Source: a bacterium BRH_c32 (GTDB taxonomy: Bacteria > Bacteroidota > Ignavibacteria > Ignavibacteriales > Melioribacteraceae). Taken from it: DNA of 64,000 bases. The notes beneath the pieces are model-generated. The model had not been told where the DNA came from. It worked only from the letters and a program-made list of their open reading frames with translations, and ran no database searches. Of this stretch, positions 34,772-43,199 are shown in pieces. Position 1 is the stretch's first letter, and every line of letters begins with the position of its first letter. A program made the position numbers and the translations under genes. The DNA lies in contig LOEU01000014.1 of assembly GCA_001516025.1 (NCBI GenBank), positions 226,432-290,431 on the forward strand, written 5' to 3'.

Positions 34772-36112
34772 TTATTTTTTTGAGGGATGCTCCAATAGAT
34801 ATGTCGCAATTGCTTCTGCCTCATTTGGTTTTAGACCCTGATTAGGCATCGACGGAAATTCCGGATTTACTTTAACAGGATTCAATACAAATTTTACAAG
34901 TGCCTCTTTTTTACCTTCATATTTTGGCAATACATCATTATAAGCAGGACCTACTAATCGGGTATCAAACTTATGGCAGGCGATGCATTTACCATTATAA
35001 ATATCTGCTCCGCTAATTGGAGCTGCTGCCACACCCATTGATTCTTTTAATTTTGTTTGATAATCTTCATAATTGGAAGCTAGGATTACAAATTGTTTTT
35101 TCGTGGATGTATCAAAAGCGAATTGATCTTTTACTACCATTAATGCAAATAAGATAATCAAGACGAAAAAGATTGATGAACTATATTTTTCGTGTGATTC
35201 TTTTATCATAAAATAAATAAGATTTGAGATGAATAATGATAATAAGATTGAAAATGTCACTAATACAAAAACATTTCCGGATAATGATGCGATTGGTTTA
35301 ATAAATAATGTAATTACTATGAAAAGAGGTAATATTATTGAGAATATTAATCCTGTTCTTAATACGAAATTTCTTAGACCCTCTCTCTCCTCCGTAGTAA
35401 GTATTTCTTCCGAGCTTGGTCGGAAATAAACATATAATAGGTATATAGAAGTGGCTAAAAAAGAAAAAAGAAGAAACTGTAAAAAAGTTACTAAAGTTTT
35501 AAATGATAATAGAATACCAATGAAGGAATTATTCGTTGACCAATTAGTAGAATCAACCGCCAATGATACCGCTCCACTGAAAATATAAATTGTTATTAGC
35601 AATAATATTAAACCATATATTCCACTCTTCGAAGATAGATTTCTAGTTGAGCTTGTATAACCTTTTAATTCATTTTCAGTTTCTTCATTATCTACTGTTT
35701 TAATTTTTTCAAATAATCTATTTAGCGAAAAAGAATATTTATAAGTATAGATAAATAAAATTGAAGCGAACATTAAAAATGCGGAGAATAAAACATATTC
35801 GGGGACATTCACTCCGGTGAGGTGAAGTAGTTGAGCATAACAGAAAGCTACACTAAGAAGCGGTAATACACCCAATCCCAATGCTATTGATTTATTAAAT
35901 GTAATTTGATCTATTATTTTCTTTGATATTGAAGAACATGCCGGATTATTATGTTTCCGACTTTCACGATTAAAATAAATTGAATATAGCAATGACCCTG
36001 TAAGGATACTTACATAAGGAATGAATATTATATAAGTCAGCACTAACAAATATTTAAGCAATACCATGTGGTGCGCTGATTGAGGTAAAACCAAATTATC
36101 TAAGAAATCCAT
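34772..36112 (-). CDS. Membrane-bound mono-haem cytochrome c
   Basis: The 446-residue protein has about nine membrane helices over its first 345 residues and a C-terminal cytochrome c domain with one haem site, C-I-A-C-H (Cys376, Cys379, His380), and a likely axial methionine near 424 (SMPNQG). There is no signal peptide; the last helix would export the haem domain. It ends the operon encoding alternative complex III and the oxidase, so a role as electron carrier or donor to the oxidase is plausible. I do not recognise the membrane part as a known family; the N-terminal helices do not match cytochrome b or bd. A conserved lineage-specific protein is likely. Confidence 0.82.
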   Translation of the reverse strand: MDFLDNLVLPQSAHHMVLLKYLLVLTYIIFIPYVSILTGSLLYSIYFNRESRKHNNPACSSISKKIIDQITFNKSIALGLGVLPLLSVAFCYAQLLHLTGVNVPEYVLFSAFLMFASILFIYTYKYSFSLNRLFEKIKTVDNEETENELKGYTSSTRNLSSKSGIYGLILLLITIYIFSGAVSLAVDSTNWSTNNSFIGILLSFKTLVTFLQFLLFSFLATSIYLLYVYFRPSSEEILTTEEREGLRNFVLRTGLIFSIILPLFIVITLFIKPIASLSGNVFVLVTFSILLSLFISNLIYFMIKESHEKYSSSIFFVLIILFALMVVKDQFAFDTSTKKQFVILASNYEDYQTKLKESMGVAAAPISGADIYNGKCIACHKFDTRLVGPAYNDVLPKYEGKKEALVKFVLNPVKVNPEFPSMPNQGLKPNEAEAIATYLLEHPSKK

Positions 36113-36124
36113 AATTATTCCATT

Positions 36125-37006
36125 TTAAAATTCAGTTAGAAATAATTTATCTATTGAAAGAAAAAGTACAACTATCAATACATAAAGATTAATGCTAATA
36201 AAAGCATTTCTAAAAGTAACCCTTTCTAAATATTTTGAAAGAATTATTCTCGTACTAAAAAGTAAAGCAGCTCCAAGTAAAAACAATCCAATTACTGAAA
36301 TTTTATTTGAATGAAGTTCAAATACCGGTATCAAAAAGGAACTAACAACTAAAGCTGCAATCCAAATAAACGTAATCCTACTCAATTGCTGGTTTGAAAA
36401 TAATTGCGTAAGTGTAGGGAAACCGGCATTTTCATAATCTTTTCCATGAATCAAAAGCAGCAACCAAAAATGAGGAATCTGCCAAATAAAAAAGAACAAA
36501 GCCAATGCGAGAGCTTGGTAATCAAAAGGATTACCACCTGCTGCCGTCCACCCAATTACAGGAGGCAAAGCTCCAATCACTGAGCCGGGAACAACCGCCA
36601 ATGCATTTATCCGCTTTAATGGTGTATAGATAAGATTATACCACACTAACGTTATCAAACCCAACACAAGCGAAATTAAATTTGCGAAAAACATTAGAAA
36701 AAACGAACCAGCTAAAACTAAAATTGAAGCAAAAACTATCACTCCCATAGGAGATATTTTCTTAGCCGGAATCGGTCTATTTTTAGTTCTTTCCATTAAT
36801 AAATCAGTTCCCCTTTCCTGAAAATGATTTAATGCAGAAGAACCCCCCGCCAATAAGAATACACCCAAAATTGGGAAAATTATCTGAAAATCTAATTCTC
36901 CTTTTTGCAGTATATATCCTATACCGGTGGAAAACGAAACAAAAAACGTTATTCTTACTTTTGCTAATTCTAAAAATATATTTAAATAATTTTTTATTCT
37001 ATTCAA
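36125..37006 (-). CDS. ctaB: Protohaem IX farnesyltransferase (haem O synthase)
   Basis: The 293-residue UbiA-family membrane enzyme adds a farnesyl group to haem B. It shows the first Asp-rich motif N-H-F-Q-E-R-G-T-D-L-L-M-E-R-T-K-N-R-P (about 60-78) and the second region with HFWLLLLIHGKDYENAGFP (about 177-195). About eight or nine helices are visible. It lies four bases from coxB and supplies haem for the adjacent oxidase. No ctaA (haem A synthase) gene is seen here, so whether the oxidase carries haem A or O cannot be settled from this window. Confidence 0.96.
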   Translation of the reverse strand: MNRIKNYLNIFLELAKVRITFFVSFSTGIGYILQKGELDFQIIFPILGVFLLAGGSSALNHFQERGTDLLMERTKNRPIPAKKISPMGVIVFASILVLAGSFFLMFFANLISLVLGLITLVWYNLIYTPLKRINALAVVPGSVIGALPPVIGWTAAGGNPFDYQALALALFFFIWQIPHFWLLLLIHGKDYENAGFPTLTQLFSNQQLSRITFIWIAALVVSSFLIPVFELHSNKISVIGLFLLGAALLFSTRIILSKYLERVTFRNAFISINLYVLIVVLFLSIDKLFLTEF

Positions 37007-37010
37007 TCAA

Positions 37011-37715
37011 TTAATTCTTTCCTGATGGTGAATCTTTAGATGATAATGAATTTTTTATACTCGAAGAATCTTTTGTTTTTGTTGAATCTTGTGTTGATAA
37101 AGAATCTTTTTCTATCTGTGAATTTAGCCATTTATCAAATTCATTCTTTGGCATTACAATAACCTTGCTATACATCATTGAATGATTCAATCCGCAATAC
37201 TCCGCACAGGCAATATCAAATGCTCCGGTTTCCTTTGCTTTAAATGAAAGATAATTTGTCTTTCCCATCACAACATCTTCTTTAATTCTAAAGGCAGGAA
37301 TAAAAAGTGAATGATTAACATCCACTGAAACTAGTTTTAATGTAATAGTTTGATCAATCGGTACGTATAGTGTGTCGCTTCTAAGTCCATTGTCGTATCC
37401 AAATTCCCAAGCCCACATTCTAGCAGTAGCTTGAATTGTATAAGCACTCTTATCTACTTTCCTCATTTCCATAAATCCGGTATAACCAAAATAAAACATG
37501 GATAGTACTAATAAAGTAGGAATAGCTATCCAAATAACTTCTAGTGCAATATTGCCATGTATATCAACCGGTTTATGGCCTTTCTTACGGTTGTACTTAA
37601 AAACAAAATAAACCATAGTAACCGTAATTCCGAGAAGAAGAATCACTGAGATACCAACGATATAAAGCATTACAAAATCAACAGTTTCTACATGAATTGT
37701 AGGAGCTGAACCCAT
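37011..37715 (-). CDS. coxB: Cytochrome c oxidase subunit II with CuA site
   Basis: The 234-residue protein has two membrane helices (about 14-40 and 57-80) and a periplasmic CuA domain with all ligands: His135, Cys170, Cys174, His178 and Met181 (in CAEYCGLNHSMM). The W-A-W-E-F segment (101-105) is the usual electron-entry aromatic region. There is no fused cytochrome c domain, so a separate carrier must deliver electrons. The last 30 residues are a low-complexity tail of Lys, Asp and Ser (K-D-S repeated) with no match to the family, probably disordered. No signal peptide or lipobox is seen; the first helix serves as the signal. Confidence 0.96.
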   Translation of the reverse strand: MGSAPTIHVETVDFVMLYIVGISVILLLGITVTMVYFVFKYNRKKGHKPVDIHGNIALEVIWIAIPTLLVLSMFYFGYTGFMEMRKVDKSAYTIQATARMWAWEFGYDNGLRSDTLYVPIDQTITLKLVSVDVNHSLFIPAFRIKEDVVMGKTNYLSFKAKETGAFDIACAEYCGLNHSMMYSKVIVMPKNEFDKWLNSQIEKDSLSTQDSTKTKDSSSIKNSLSSKDSPSGKN

Positions 37716-37724
37716 TATTCCCTC

Positions 37725-38018
37725 TTAGCGATAAATAAAATCGAAAAATGTTAATAAAAATATTACAAATAAAGTAATCCCGCTTACTGCAATAAACACC
37801 TTAAAAATCGGTTCTTCGAATTTAATATGCATAAATATATTAATTACAAAGCCCGATTTAACAGCGGCAATAAGCAACGCTACAAATAAAGTGTATTGCC
37901 CTAAACTGATTCCGGCTACAGTTACTGTTATAGAGGTTAAAGCCAATAACCCAATCCACACCAATACAAGCGTAGTGTAACTTCCCCCATGTTTTTCTGT
38001 ATTATTATGTTCCATCAA
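37725..38018 (-). CDS. Cytochrome c oxidase subunit IV-type small membrane protein
   Basis: The 97-residue protein has three hydrophobic helices and starts with a His/Asn-rich polar end. Size, helix number and place between coxC and coxB fit the prokaryotic cytochrome c oxidase subunit IV family. It contains A-V-K-S-G-F-V-I-N-I-F-M-H-I-K-F-E, typical of that family. It likely stabilises the oxidase complex. Confidence 0.88.
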   Translation of the reverse strand: MMEHNNTEKHGGSYTTLVLVWIGLLALTSITVTVAGISLGQYTLFVALLIAAVKSGFVINIFMHIKFEEPIFKVFIAVSGITLFVIFLLTFFDFIYR

Positions 38019-38023
38019 ATCCT

Positions 38024-38656
38024 CTATTGAATTAAGTAGAATAATGGGAATAAGAAGATCCAGATCAAATCAACTAAGTGCCAATAAAGACCCGAATTTT
38101 CTAATTTTACGTAATTATCACTTGTAATTTTATTCCTAATTAAAAAGACTAGCATAAAAGTTAATATTACTATTCCAATAATTATATGGAATGCATGAAG
38201 GCCTGTCATAACATAATAAAGACCAAAGAATAATATTTCGCCATTCTGTTTTTCAAGTAATTCTTTAGAACCGGGGAAAATACCATGTGATATTTTCGCA
38301 GACCATTCAAAAAACTTATTGACCATAAATAATAATGCAAATAACAAAGTGGAGCTAAGCATAATTATCGAAAGTGCTTTATTCTTCTTTTGTATGGCTG
38401 CAATGGATAAAGCCATAGTTAAACTGCTAGTAAGCAATATAATTGTGTTAAGAGTACCGATACCGGTATTTAATTCCATGCCCGCTAAATGAAATTGGTC
38501 AGGATATTGATAACGGTAAACCGCATAAATTAAAAACATACCACCGAAAAGCAAAATTTCAGTAAAAAGAAAAAGCCACATTCCCATCCGCGCGCCTACA
38601 TCATCTCTATGCGCCTGTTGTTCAATAGAAATTGTTGCTTCAATATTACTCGCCAT
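38024..38656 (-). CDS. coxC: Cytochrome c oxidase subunit III
   Basis: The 210-residue protein has five helices, the short form of COX3. Family landmarks are GMWLFLFTEILLFGGMF (25-41), the central F-F-G-L-Y-Y-V-M-T-G-L-H-A-F-H and a final W-H-L-V-D-L-I-W-I-F-L-F. It carries no metal; it stabilises subunit I and may help oxygen entry. It overlaps coxA by 11 bases. Confidence 0.95.
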   Translation of the reverse strand: MASNIEATISIEQQAHRDDVGARMGMWLFLFTEILLFGGMFLIYAVYRYQYPDQFHLAGMELNTGIGTLNTIILLTSSLTMALSIAAIQKKNKALSIIMLSSTLLFALLFMVNKFFEWSAKISHGIFPGSKELLEKQNGEILFFGLYYVMTGLHAFHIIIGIVILTFMLVFLIRNKITSDNYVKLENSGLYWHLVDLIWIFLFPLFYLIQ

Positions 38657-40286
38657 ATTTCATCTCCTTAAGCTGGCTAAAATCATACGGTTCATGTGTA
38701 ATAGTAGGTATTTCATGAAAATTTTCCATTGGCGGCGGAGATGCAATGTGCCATTCGAGTGTTACACCTCCCCAAGGGTTTGCAGTGGCTTTTTTACCTT
38801 TATATAAAGCATGAATTAAATAACCGACTACAAAAAAGATTGCACCTGCTAAAATCCATGATCCAATTGTAGAGACTAATTGAAGTGAAGCAAACTCCGG
38901 TAGATAATCGTAATATCTTCTGGGCATTCCCATGTAACCTAAAATAAATTTCGGGAAATAGAGCATATTAAACCCGATAAAAAAGAGTACCACTGATATA
39001 ACCGCGAATCTTTTATTGTACATTTTACCGAACATCTTGGGAAACCAATAATGTAAAGCTGCAAAAAATATTGTTCCCGTGCCTCCAAACATCACATAAT
39101 GAAAATGAGCTACAACGAAATAAGTATCATGCAAATGAACATCGGTTGCTAATGCACCAACAACTAATCCGGTTAATCCACCTATAGAAAATAAAAATAT
39201 AAATGACATTACCCATAAAAAAGGAACTTGAGGATCAATCGAACCTTTATACATTGTTGCGACCCAATTAAAAATCTTAACCCCACTCGGCAGAGCAACA
39301 ATAAAAGTAAGTAATGAAAAAATCCATCTCGATGTATCACTCATACCGCTTGTAAACATATGATGTGCCCAAACTAAATAACCAACAAAGGCAATTGCAA
39401 GACTCGAATAAGCGATCTGCTTATAACCAAAAATAGTTCTACGTGAAAAAGTGGGGATTATCTCTGAGACCACACCCATAGCAGGTAGAATCATAATATA
39501 AACAGCGGGATGCGAATATATCCAAAAAAGATGTTGGAATAATATCGGGTCGCCACCTAATGCAGGGTCAAATATTCCAACCCCAAATGCTCTTTCAATT
39601 ATAACCAATAAAATTGTTATTCCAATCACAGGAGTAGCTATGATTTGTATCCAAGCCGTAGCATAAGTTGACCAAACAAATAAAGGCATCCTGAACCAAG
39701 TCATTCCCGGTGCACGTAACCGATGGACAGTAGTAACAAAATTGATTCCTGTTAGTATAGATGAAAAACCTAAAATAAATGCCGCAAAGATTGCCATCGA
39801 TACGTTTGTCGAAGTTCTGATGCTATATGGAATATAGAAAGTCCATCCGGTATCTATTGGACCGCCTGGTAAGAATAAGGATACAAGAACTAAAATAGCA
39901 CCTATCACATAAATATAAAATGACAATAGGTTTAAACGTGGGAATGCCACATCCTTAGCGCCTAATTGAATTGGTAAAAAGAAATTACCAAAAATTGCAG
40001 GCAGACCGGGGATAATAAAGAGGAAAATCATTATAACGCCATGAAGCGTAAATAATGTATTGTATGTTTGGGCTTCCATAATAGTTTTGCCAGGGAACAT
40101 TAATTCCCACCTCATAAATAATCCAATAACCACACCAACCAAAAAGAAGGATAATATCGCAATCAAATACATTATCCCAATTCTTTTGTGATCCACAGTC
40201 AAGAGCCAAGAAAGAATACCGGTATGCTTATTTGTAGATACCTGATAAAAACTCTTTTCTCCAGGATTAGCTGCTTCATTAATCAT
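38646..40286 (-). CDS. coxA: Cytochrome c oxidase subunit I, type A2
   Basis: The 546-residue haem-copper oxidase subunit has about 12-13 helices and all metal ligands. The low-spin haem histidine is in TLHGVIMIF, the CuB histidine His259 with cross-link Tyr263 is in YSHPAVY, the histidine pair is in WAHHMFTSG, and the haem histidines are in HDTYFVVAHFHYV. The usual A1 motif is G-H-P-E-V-Y; here it is Y-S-H-P-A-V-Y (Tyr257, Ser258, Ala261), which defines the A2 subtype known from Rhodothermus and Thermus, lacking the D-channel glutamate. It reduces oxygen and pumps protons. It sits downstream of the Sco gene (8-base overlap) and upstream of coxC. Confidence 0.97.
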   Translation of the reverse strand: MINEAANPGEKSFYQVSTNKHTGILSWLLTVDHKRIGIMYLIAILSFFLVGVVIGLFMRWELMFPGKTIMEAQTYNTLFTLHGVIMIFLFIIPGLPAIFGNFFLPIQLGAKDVAFPRLNLLSFYIYVIGAILVLVSLFLPGGPIDTGWTFYIPYSIRTSTNVSMAIFAAFILGFSSILTGINFVTTVHRLRAPGMTWFRMPLFVWSTYATAWIQIIATPVIGITILLVIIERAFGVGIFDPALGGDPILFQHLFWIYSHPAVYIMILPAMGVVSEIIPTFSRRTIFGYKQIAYSSLAIAFVGYLVWAHHMFTSGMSDTSRWIFSLLTFIVALPSGVKIFNWVATMYKGSIDPQVPFLWVMSFIFLFSIGGLTGLVVGALATDVHLHDTYFVVAHFHYVMFGGTGTIFFAALHYWFPKMFGKMYNKRFAVISVVLFFIGFNMLYFPKFILGYMGMPRRYYDYLPEFASLQLVSTIGSWILAGAIFFVVGYLIHALYKGKKATANPWGGVTLEWHIASPPPMENFHEIPTITHEPYDFSQLKEMKYGE

Positions 40287-41067
40287 CTATTTGTTGCTCC
40301 TTTTCTTCAATATTTTTTTTGCGCTTCTTAAAAACTAAAATTGCGGCAAAAATTCCAACACCCAACAACATAATACTTCCAATAATTCTTGTAATGTTTA
40401 GTGTATATTGCCTGCCGGCAGGATCATAACTAAAACAAAACTCTAACACTTTTGCAATTGTAGGATTTGTCTTTCCGCTTCCGGCATCAATCAATGCCAT
40501 CTTTGTATCAAAGGGATTGTATGATGTCCCGAATAAATAACGAGATATCATTCCTTTCGGAGAAACCGTAATTACAGTACCTGCATGTATAAAATCTTTT
40601 TGAGTTGGTTTGAAATAAAATCCAACTGCATCAGTTACTTTTTTAATATTTATACTATCACCCGTTAAAAAAAGCCAAGAGCTATCCGGAATACCTCTTT
40701 TTACCAAGTGCATATAATTCGGTTTCCATTTTGCAGCAAGTTTTGAATCTTCGTGGTGATCGAACGATAATGCAATAACTTTAAAATCTTTCCCGGGGAC
40801 TAAATCGATCTTGTCAATCGTCCATGCTAATTCGGACAGCATTGGACTGCATAAGCCCGGACATTCAAGATATATCAAAGCCATTAGCACTGGTTCGTTT
40901 ATAACCTCGCCAAGTGTTATTGTATCATTTTCTGAAGTAACAAACTTCGTATCAAGCGGAAGATATGCTCCTAATTTTTCGTCAATACCCACTTCTATCT
41001 GCTTTTGAGCTGAAACAGTGATTGCAGAAAAAACAATTATTACCAATAGTATTTTAATATACTTCAT
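40279..41067 (-). CDS. Sco1/SenC family copper chaperone
   Basis: From the ATG at 41067 the protein is 262 residues. It has a signal peptide (MKYIKILLVIIVFSAITVSA), a thioredoxin-like domain with the copper-binding CxxxC (Cys69 and Cys73 in LECPGLC) and His161 in DFIHAG, and a C-terminal membrane helix (about 232-250). It is thus anchored by its C-terminus facing the periplasm. It inserts copper into the CuA centre of the adjacent coxB product. An upstream in-frame ATG (41094) would overlap the cytochrome gene by 14 bases; neither start has a strong ribosome site. Confidence 0.92.
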   Translation of the reverse strand: MKYIKILLVIIVFSAITVSAQKQIEVGIDEKLGAYLPLDTKFVTSENDTITLGEVINEPVLMALIYLECPGLCSPMLSELAWTIDKIDLVPGKDFKVIALSFDHHEDSKLAAKWKPNYMHLVKRGIPDSSWLFLTGDSINIKKVTDAVGFYFKPTQKDFIHAGTVITVSPKGMISRYLFGTSYNPFDTKMALIDAGSGKTNPTIAKVLEFCFSYDPAGRQYTLNITRIIGSIMLLGVGIFAAILVFKKRKKNIEEKEQQIDD

Positions 41068-41080
41068 TAATCTATATCCA

Positions 41081-42007
41081 TTAATTAAGTGCATTCTTTA
41101 TATAGCCATACATTAACTGCCATTCTTCATTAGATAGATTTACTACCCTTCCCTTAAAACCTAGTCCAATCGGTGATTTTGTAACTTCCTCAATATAATA
41201 ATTCATATCTGAAAATGATTTATTTGCTGAATAAGAACTAAAAACTTTTTTAAGATTATTTGCATATTCTCTTAACATTTTTGCAGTCTTAGTTGTATCA
41301 TTTGCAACAATTTTTATAGCATTATCTGTCTTTGCCAATATTTCACTATTTTCTGATAGTATTAATTCTTCAGCTTTTTTCACAGGGATTTGATTTGCTA
41401 AAACTATACCTTGCGAAAGATTATAAGTTTGGTCAGTAGATACTATTTGTTCTTCTATAATTTCAGGATACTTTGCAAAAGAGCGGATATGTTCAATCAT
41501 AGCAAGTCGATCTTGCGGAGACAAATATTCATAAGCGGCCATTCCGTTTTTAATAATTCCTTCTTGTAAGGTTTTATACATCATATCAAAAGTAGGCCCA
41601 TTTGTCCAGCCATCTAGAATATGAAAATTTCTAGGTTTAGGATTCAAACCAGCGCTTGCAGCTCCGTCCCCCATTCCATTCTCACCATGGCAGGAGGAAC
41701 AATTCGCTTTATATAATTCTTTTCCCTTTTCCAAAAATTCGGGTGTTGGAGATTTTATTAATGTCAAATCAACTGCAGGCATAATTCCCCCTTTTTTCAT
41801 AGGGATATCTTTTTTGATTAATGTTGAATCAACTATTCCAACCGGCTGAGCATTGTAGGTAAGATTTGTTAGATTTTTAACATAAAATATACCGACCACA
41901 ATCATTAATACTAATATATATGGATATATCCAGCCAAATAATCTTATCGGATTTTTTAGCAGTTCCGAAAAACTTATTTCATCTTCAATTTTATTTTTTC
42001 TTTCCAT
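41081..42007 (-). CDS. Membrane-anchored mono-haem cytochrome c
   Basis: The 308-residue protein has one membrane helix at about 26-43 and a single cytochrome c domain with C-S-S-C-H (Cys103, Cys106, His107) followed by GENGMGDG, and Met159 as probable axial ligand. The remaining 125 residues are helical and lack a second haem site. It lies between actF and the Sco gene, so it could shuttle electrons from alternative complex III to the oxidase CuA site. It is distinct from the cytochrome domain fused to ActD. It starts one base after the actF stop. Confidence 0.88.
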   Translation of the reverse strand: MERKNKIEDEISFSELLKNPIRLFGWIYPYILVLMIVVGIFYVKNLTNLTYNAQPVGIVDSTLIKKDIPMKKGGIMPAVDLTLIKSPTPEFLEKGKELYKANCSSCHGENGMGDGAASAGLNPKPRNFHILDGWTNGPTFDMMYKTLQEGIIKNGMAAYEYLSPQDRLAMIEHIRSFAKYPEIIEEQIVSTDQTYNLSQGIVLANQIPVKKAEELILSENSEILAKTDNAIKIVANDTTKTAKMLREYANNLKKVFSSYSANKSFSDMNYYIEEVTKSPIGLGFKGRVVNLSNEEWQLMYGYIKNALN

Positions 42008-42008
42008 A

Positions 42009-43199
42009 TTATAACTTAAATTCTATTCCACGTTTTAGTTTAGGATCACCAATTGCGACAAAATTACTTTTTTTCGATTTTAATGAGAATACAAGAACCA
42101 CAATACCGACTGCTAAAATTGGATAAGCTAATTCAATCCATCCAAGAACAAATCCTTCCTTACTAAAAGTCGGCATGGCTAACCAATATAAATCAATATA
42201 ATGTGCAGCTAATATCCATACAGCAAAGAACTTTAGTTTTTTCCCGTCTTTCTTTGATGGCTGTGATAATAATCCGAAGTAAGGAACAAGGAACTGAACA
42301 ATCATCAATAAAATTGAAATATATTTCCAGCTACCATCCCACCTTTGCAAAAACCAGATAGTTTCTTCAGGAAGATTAGCATACCATATTAAAAGAAATT
42401 GACTAAAAGCTATATAAGCCCAGAAATTAACAAACGCAAATAATAAAGCACCGAGACTGTAATAGTGGTCTTTATCTAATCCCTTTAATAAATATCCTTT
42501 CTCATTCAGACTTACAATTGCATAAGTACCGGCAGCTAATGCAGCCAATACAGTACCGGAGAAATAATAAACTCCGTAAATTGTAGAGAACCAATGTGGC
42601 TCTAAAGTCATTAACCAATCGATTGCCGTAAATGAAACCGTCAATGCAAATACAGGAATAAAAACCGCTGATATTTTAATATTTCTTCTTGTTAATTTAG
42701 TTTCTTTAGTGGAATCCTGTTTTTTAGATGTCAATGTAATTGCATAATAAAATAATATCCATAAAGCAGCAAAGACTAAAAATCTAACAATAAAAAATTC
42801 TTCATTTAAGTAAGGAGCTTTCCCTGCCAGCAATTTATCTGTCTTCATTACTTCAGGATGAGTCCAATGAAAAATATCATGTAAATTAAAAAGTAATGGA
42901 AGCGCAATAATTGGAACGATTAATAATGTAGCAGCAAGAAACTCCATTACTCTTCTAAATGGAACACTCCATATTGCACCGGTAACATATTCTAACGCTA
43001 CAAAAAATAAAGAGCCTAAACCAATACTAATAATAAACGTTAATAGAATTATATTATTAAACATACTTCTAACCGGTTCCACAAAATATCCGATTACTGC
43101 TAAAACTAATCCAATTAAAAGTAAAGCAAGTCCAATATTTCGAACTTTAACCGGCAATTCTTTTTGTTGATAACCAAAGTTTGTTAAGGATGAGCTCAT
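42009..43199 (-). CDS. actF: Alternative complex III subunit ActF
   Basis: The 396-residue polytopic protein (about 10 helices) fits the second NrfD-like membrane subunit of alternative complex III, downstream of ActD/E. Segments such as WTHPEVMKTDKLLAGKAPYL and EPHWFSTIYGVYYFSGTVLA are family-typical for the quinol:cytochrome c oxidoreductase membrane subunit. ActC and ActF are thought to form the two NrfD halves of the membrane part; only ActC is known to bind quinol. Its start overlaps the fused ActD-ActE stop (ATGA). Confidence 0.93.
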   Translation of the reverse strand: MSSSLTNFGYQQKELPVKVRNIGLALLLIGLVLAVIGYFVEPVRSMFNNIILLTFIISIGLGSLFFVALEYVTGAIWSVPFRRVMEFLAATLLIVPIIALPLLFNLHDIFHWTHPEVMKTDKLLAGKAPYLNEEFFIVRFLVFAALWILFYYAITLTSKKQDSTKETKLTRRNIKISAVFIPVFALTVSFTAIDWLMTLEPHWFSTIYGVYYFSGTVLAALAAGTYAIVSLNEKGYLLKGLDKDHYYSLGALLFAFVNFWAYIAFSQFLLIWYANLPEETIWFLQRWDGSWKYISILLMIVQFLVPYFGLLSQPSKKDGKKLKFFAVWILAAHYIDLYWLAMPTFSKEGFVLGWIELAYPILAVGIVVLVFSLKSKKSNFVAIGDPKLKRGIEFKL

